Origin: Actinomycetota bacterium
GTDB taxonomy: Bacteria > Actinomycetota > Actinomycetes > Actinomycetales > Microbacteriaceae
Reading direction: 5' to 3'
Assembly: GCA_030838475.1 (NCBI GenBank)
Contig: JAUZFP010000094.1
Coordinates: 1 to 64,000, forward strand
Length of the DNA: 64,000 nt
A program made the position numbers and the translations under genes. Every line of letters starts with the position of its first letter. The first letter of the stretch is position 1. Shown here one piece after another: positions 60,798-64,000 of the stretch. The notes under the pieces are model-generated. The model saw nothing but the letters and a program-made list of their open reading frames with translations, did no database searches and had not been told where the DNA came from.

Positions 60798-61745
60798 GTG
60801 AACGAACCTGAAACTGACCTTGTCAACCCGCCGACGGCGCCCACCTCCGTGCTTCCGGTCGCAGTCTCGCCCGCACCTACCTGGTTCCCGAACCCGGCGC
60901 TCGACCCGTCATCGGAGTTCATCCCGGTGGCGTCCCAGCACGAATTCACCGCCGCAGCACCCGCGGTGCCGCTGGCCGTGTTGCAGGCGAACTCCATCTC
61001 CGCCTGGTTCGGCGAACGCAAGGTGCTCGACCGGGTGAGCCTGACCATGGAGGCGGGCCGGATCACGGCCCTCATTGGTCCGTCGGGGTGTGGCAAGTCC
61101 ACCTTCCTGCGCATCCTGAACCGAATGCACGAGATGGTCCCCGGCGCCAGTCTCGCCGGCGAGGTGCTGTTGGACGGCGTCGACGTGTACAGCGCGCAAC
61201 GGCGACTCACCGACGCGCGCCGCGAGATCGGGATGGTGTTCCAGAAGCCGAACCCGTTCCCGGCCATGTCGATCTACGACAACGTCGTCGCCGGTCTCCA
61301 GCTCACCGGAAAGCGCGCGAGCCGCGGCGACAAAGATGCACTGGTCGAGTCGAGCCTCATCAAGGCCGGCCTGTGGAAGGAGGTGCGCGATCGTCTGCGC
61401 CAGCCCGGTGGAGGCCTATCGGGCGGCCAGCAGCAGCGACTGTGTATCGCGCGGTCGCTGGCAATCCAACCGCGAGTCCTGCTCATGGACGAGCCGTGCT
61501 CGGCGCTCGACCCCACCTCGACACGGGTCATCGAGGAGACCATGCTCGAGCTGGCACGCGAGGTCACCATCGTCATCGTCACGCACAACATGCAGCAGGC
61601 GCAGAGAGTCTCGGACAACTGTGCGTTCTTCCTCGCATCGCAGGGCACCCCCGGCGGCATCGTCGAACATGGACCAACCGACCTGATGTTCAGGAATCCG
61701 ACCGATCCGCGCACCAACGACTACGTGAATGGACGATTCGGATGA
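60798..61745 (+). CDS. pstB: PstB-type phosphate ABC ATPase
   Basis: 315 aa. A Pro/Ala-rich N-terminal extension of about 60 residues not found in typical PstB (~255 aa), then the ATPase: Walker A IGPSGCGKSTFLRILNRM, Q-loop MVFQKPNPFPAMSIYDNV, signature LSGGQQQRLCIARSLA, Walker B VLLMDEPCSALDPTS, switch His in VTHNMQQA. The NPFPMSIYDNV and CSALDPT blocks identify PstB rather than other ABC classes. It powers PstC/PstA. GTG start 19 bases after the sortase-like gene; its stop overlaps the next ATG. No phoU is nearby. Confidence 0.92.
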   Translation: MNEPETDLVNPPTAPTSVLPVAVSPAPTWFPNPALDPSSEFIPVASQHEFTAAAPAVPLAVLQANSISAWFGERKVLDRVSLTMEAGRITALIGPSGCGKSTFLRILNRMHEMVPGASLAGEVLLDGVDVYSAQRRLTDARREIGMVFQKPNPFPAMSIYDNVVAGLQLTGKRASRGDKDALVESSLIKAGLWKEVRDRLRQPGGGLSGGQQQRLCIARSLAIQPRVLLMDEPCSALDPTSTRVIEETMLELAREVTIVIVTHNMQQAQRVSDNCAFFLASQGTPGGIVEHGPTDLMFRNPTDPRTNDYVNGRFG

Positions 61746-62272
61746 AACATCGGTCCCTGTTGCTCATCATCGCGGTCGTCGCCGCGGTGTCCCTGTCCGG
61801 GTGCGCGACAACCGCACCGGCACCGACGAACCCACCGCTCCCGACCGCCGCGCCGACGGCCACGGGCACGTTTAATGAGGCGCTTGCCTACCAGAGCGCC
61901 TGGCATGTCGAAGCGAGGGGCAAGTATTTCTCCGGATCGATGGACACGTGCGACCTGAACACCCCGATCTCGATCGAGGACGCCGCAGCGCTCGCCAACG
62001 CTGATACCCAAGTGCCGGTCTTCGGGGCGGTCTTCCGCGACGGCGGGATCTCGTATGGAACCGTCTGGCCCACGCCGCTACCGGGCACCGGTATCGAGAG
62101 CGGGACGGGAACGTACTCGATTAGTTACGACGGATCGGGTCTCCCCGTTATCGCTCATGGCACCGCCACCGTGAAGTGGCACGACGCGAAAAGGAAGCCA
62201 GCGATCGTCACTCGCCACGACACCCTCACGCTGACCTTCACGAGGGAATCCCGCGCCGATCGTTGCCAGTGA
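61742..62272 (+). CDS. Lipoprotein of unknown function, last gene of the locus
   Basis: 176 aa from ATG 61742 (overlap ATGA with pstB); the track start at 61088 is a shadow of pstB. Lipoprotein signal MKHRSLLLIIAVVAAVSLSGC with lipobox LSGC, then a Pro/Thr linker and a compact beta-rich domain (AYQSAWHVEARGKYFSGSMDTCDLNTPISI...TVKWHDAKRKPAIVTRHDTLTLTF) with two further cysteines. Anchored outside the membrane. Its position suggests an accessory part of the pst/WxL complex. Convergent with the ribokinase gene; 13 bases separate them. Confidence 0.75.
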   Translation: MKHRSLLLIIAVVAAVSLSGCATTAPAPTNPPLPTAAPTATGTFNEALAYQSAWHVEARGKYFSGSMDTCDLNTPISIEDAAALANADTQVPVFGAVFRDGGISYGTVWPTPLPGTGIESGTGTYSISYDGSGLPVIAHGTATVKWHDAKRKPAIVTRHDTLTLTFTRESRADRCQ

Positions 62273-62285
62273 GCCCGCTTGCCAG

Positions 62286-63158
62286 CTACAGCTTTGGCTG
62301 GGCGCCCGGGTGTTGTACGGCCGCAGAGCCGGCCGAGATCCCGGCGGCAACGGCGGATGCGAGGGTGCCACCCGCGACAAGAGTGGCCGCCAGCGCTCCC
62401 GCGAACGCGTCGCCCGCCCCCGTCGTGTCGACCACGGTCACTCGCTCGGCGGGGGTGTGGCTCACTCCGCCGGAGTCGGCGACGATCGCGCCATCGCCGC
62501 CCAGTGTGATGACCACCGAGCGACTCGTCGCCAGTAGCCGCTTCGCCACCGTCAGGGCATCGGCGGGGCTGTCGATGGTGCTGCTGGCGAGATCCGCCGC
62601 CTCGGTCTCGTTGAGGATGAGCGGATCAGCCAACCCAAGCAGTTTGGGCGAGACATAGCGCGACGGCGACAGGTTGAGCACGAACCGCCCGCCGGCCCTC
62701 TCGATCTCCGTTGCGGCAGCGGACACCACCTCCGGCGAAATCTCCAGCTGGCAGAGGAGCACGGAGGACGCGTCGGCGATCGAGGCGACGACCTTCGCGA
62801 CCTCGGTCGCGTCAAGCACGGCGTTCGCGCCCGGAGCCACGATGATCGTGTTCTCGCCGTCGGCAGACACGGTGATCAGCGCGACGCCCGTCGCCGCATC
62901 CACGGTTCGTGCGTGCGAGACGTCCACACCGCGAGCCTCGAGTTCGGCGAGAGTGTCCGCGCCGACCGAGTCCGAACCCACCGCAAAGACAAACACCGGC
63001 TTCGCACCGGCGCGAGCGGCGGCGACGGCCTGGTTGGCGCCCTTGCCGCCCATGGCGACGCTCAGGGCGCCGCCGAGAATGGTCTCACCGGGATGGGGCT
63101 GCCGCTCGACGGACACCGTGTAGTCGCGATTGGCCGAGCCGAGCACGATCAGCGTCAC
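62286..63158 (-). CDS. rbsK: Ribokinase
   Basis: 290 aa PfkB-family sugar kinase. Substrate block [40 protein letters not shown], and the ATP/catalytic block [20 protein letters not shown] with the Asp base. Likely phosphorylates ribose or a similar pentose; no rbs transporter is adjacent. The start overlaps the ribH stop. Confidence 0.9.
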   Translation of the reverse strand: MTLIVLGSANRDYTVSVERQPHPGETILGGALSVAMGGKGANQAVAAARAGAKPVFVFAVGSDSVGADTLAELEARGVDVSHARTVDAATGVALITVSADGENTIIVAPGANAVLDATEVAKVVASIADASSVLLCQLEISPEVVSAAATEIERAGGRFVLNLSPSRYVSPKLLGLADPLILNETEAADLASSTIDSPADALTVAKRLLATSRSVVITLGGDGAIVADSGGVSHTPAERVTVVDTTGAGDAFAGALAATLVAGGTLASAVAAGISAGSAAVQHPGAQPKL

Positions 63159-63637
63159 GGGGTTGCGCCCCGAACCGAGCGAAGCAGAACCGCGGTTGCC
63201 ACGGCCGCCTCGGCCGCCTCGGCGCCCTTGTCCTCCTTCGAGCCGGGAAGTCCCGCCCGATCGAGACCCTGTTGCTCGTCATCAAGCGTCAGCAGGCCGA
63301 ATCCAACCGGCTTGCCGGTCGCGATGCTCACCTGGGTGAGGCCACTTGTAGCGGCATCCGAGACGTACTCAAAGTGGGGCGTGCCGCCGCGGATGATCAC
63401 GCCGAGCGCGACGACCGCATCCGCTCCCGCCTCCAGAACCGCCTGCGAGACGACCGGGAGCTCGAAGCTGCCGGGCACTCGCACGACCGATATGGACACC
63501 CCGGACTCGGTTAGTGCGCGAATCGCCCCCTCGAGAAGTCCGGTTGCGATGGTTTCGTGCCACTGGCCGGCGACGATCGTGATGTTCAGCCCGGTCCCGT
63601 CGGTGTGCCGGGTCTCGGGCGCGCCCTCGCCGCTCAC
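63155..63637 (-). CDS. ribH: Lumazine synthase
   Basis: 160 aa. Joins the pyrimidine intermediate and dihydroxybutanone phosphate to give 6,7-dimethyl-8-ribityllumazine in riboflavin synthesis. Blocks: [52 protein letters not shown] (catalytic His) and [20 protein letters not shown] start overlaps the ribBA stop (GTGA), so both are in a riboflavin operon that continues outside the window. Confidence 0.95.
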   Translation of the reverse strand: MSGEGAPETRHTDGTGLNITIVAGQWHETIATGLLEGAIRALTESGVSISVVRVPGSFELPVVSQAVLEAGADAVVALGVIIRGGTPHFEYVSDAATSGLTQVSIATGKPVGFGLLTLDDEQQGLDRAGLPGSKEDKGAEAAEAAVATAVLLRSVRGATP

Positions 63638-64000
63638 TTCAGCGATCCGTTCTGGCTCGCCAAGCTCTGCCGTTCAACAACCTGGCCGTCGAGCGTCGCA
63701 TCGTCGGGCAAAACGTGGCCCATGCGGTCGCGCTTCGCCTCAAGGTACTTCTCGTTGTATTCGCCGACGCCGACCACGAGCGGCACGCGCTCCAGCACGG
63801 TGATGCCGCGCTCGCCCAGCTGGCGGAGCTTCTCCGGGTTGTTGGTGATGGCGCGAACCTCGGAGATGCCGAGGTCCTCGAGGATGCCGACGGCCGCCCC
63901 ATAGTCGCGCCCGTCGGCCGGGAACCCGAGCGCGAGGTTTGCGTCGAGGGTGTCGAGGCCGTCCTCCTGCAGACGGTACGCCTTCAGCTTGTTGATGAGG
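63634..64000 (-). CDS. ribBA: GTP cyclohydrolase II part of RibBA, 5' part outside window
   Basis: The last ~121 residues are present. They carry the C-terminal cyclohydrolase II signature: [48 protein letters not shown], the Arg/Asn-rich GTP site. In Actinobacteria this is normally fused to a DHBP synthase domain; the fusion lies beyond the window and is assumed. Not listed in the ORF track because it is cut by the end. The track entry 63639..63902 is in another frame. Confidence 0.9.
   Translation of the reverse strand, partial: LINKLKAYRLQEDGLDTLDANLALGFPADGRDYGAAVGILEDLGISEVRAITNNPEKLRQLGERGITVLERVPLVVGVGEYNEKYLEAKRDRMGHVLPDDATLDGQVVERQSLASQNGSLK

Overview
The window is a contiguous piece of a high-GC actinobacterial chromosome. 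Several signs point to the family Microbacteriaceae (inference): GTG starts are frequent, many transcripts look leaderless, a 6C RNA sits beside a Tad pilus cluster, and the dnaX-recR-lysC-asd order and a LexA-boxed Rv2578c-type radical SAM gene are present. There is no phage, plasmid backbone or CRISPR array. Almost all sequence is protein-coding, with short spacers and many 1-4 base stop/start overlaps.

Layout. 1-2.1 kb: three coupled secreted or surface protein genes, the last with an LPITG sortase signal. 2.1-7.1 kb: dnaX, recR, lysC (with an internal start for the beta subunit) and asd. 7.1-8.2 kb: one AbiEi/DUF559-type gene bracketed by short repeats in opposite orientation. 8.2-15.3 kb: SGNH hydrolase, malate:quinone oxidoreductase, LexA-boxed radical SAM gene, a histidine kinase / kinase-like / response regulator trio, thymidine kinase. 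15.3-22.6 kb (minus): two secreted phosphoesterases, tRNA-Pro with a long palindrome just downstream, a membrane metallophosphoesterase and a class A PBP. 22.6-26.7 kb: a 53-residue protein missed by the ORF track, RidA, 6C RNA, and a compact Tad pilus cluster. 26.8-33.7 kb: topA-tmk-holB, a secreted peptidase-like hydrolase, TetR regulator, tRNA-Thr followed by a second copy of the palindrome. 34-42.4 kb: CAP protein, oxidoreductase, D-Ala-D-Ala carboxypeptidase, PncA, aldehyde dehydrogenase, SPOUT methyltransferase, AhpD-like protein, MocR regulator. 42.4-47.8 kb: a regulated ABC exporter operon, a divergent DrrAB-type exporter, and a lysozyme-like protein. 62.3-64 kb (minus): ribokinase, lumazine synthase and truncated ribBA.

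The most unusual part is 48.0-62.3 kb. All the membrane and ATPase parts of a phosphate-type ABC importer (PstC, PstA, PstB) are present. Between pstA and pstB lie three different PstS-like proteins (two with a C-terminal membrane anchor), an Ig-like protein ending in a WxL-like domain, its usual partner (a DUF916-like membrane protein), an anchored Gly/Ser-rich stalk protein, and a sortase-fold protein that contains no cysteine and has Arg in place of the catalytic His. A lipoprotein closes the operon. I read this as a phosphate-importer-derived surface complex fused with a WxL-type cell-surface system and a catalytically dead sortase. The parts are recognisable; the combination and its function are inference.
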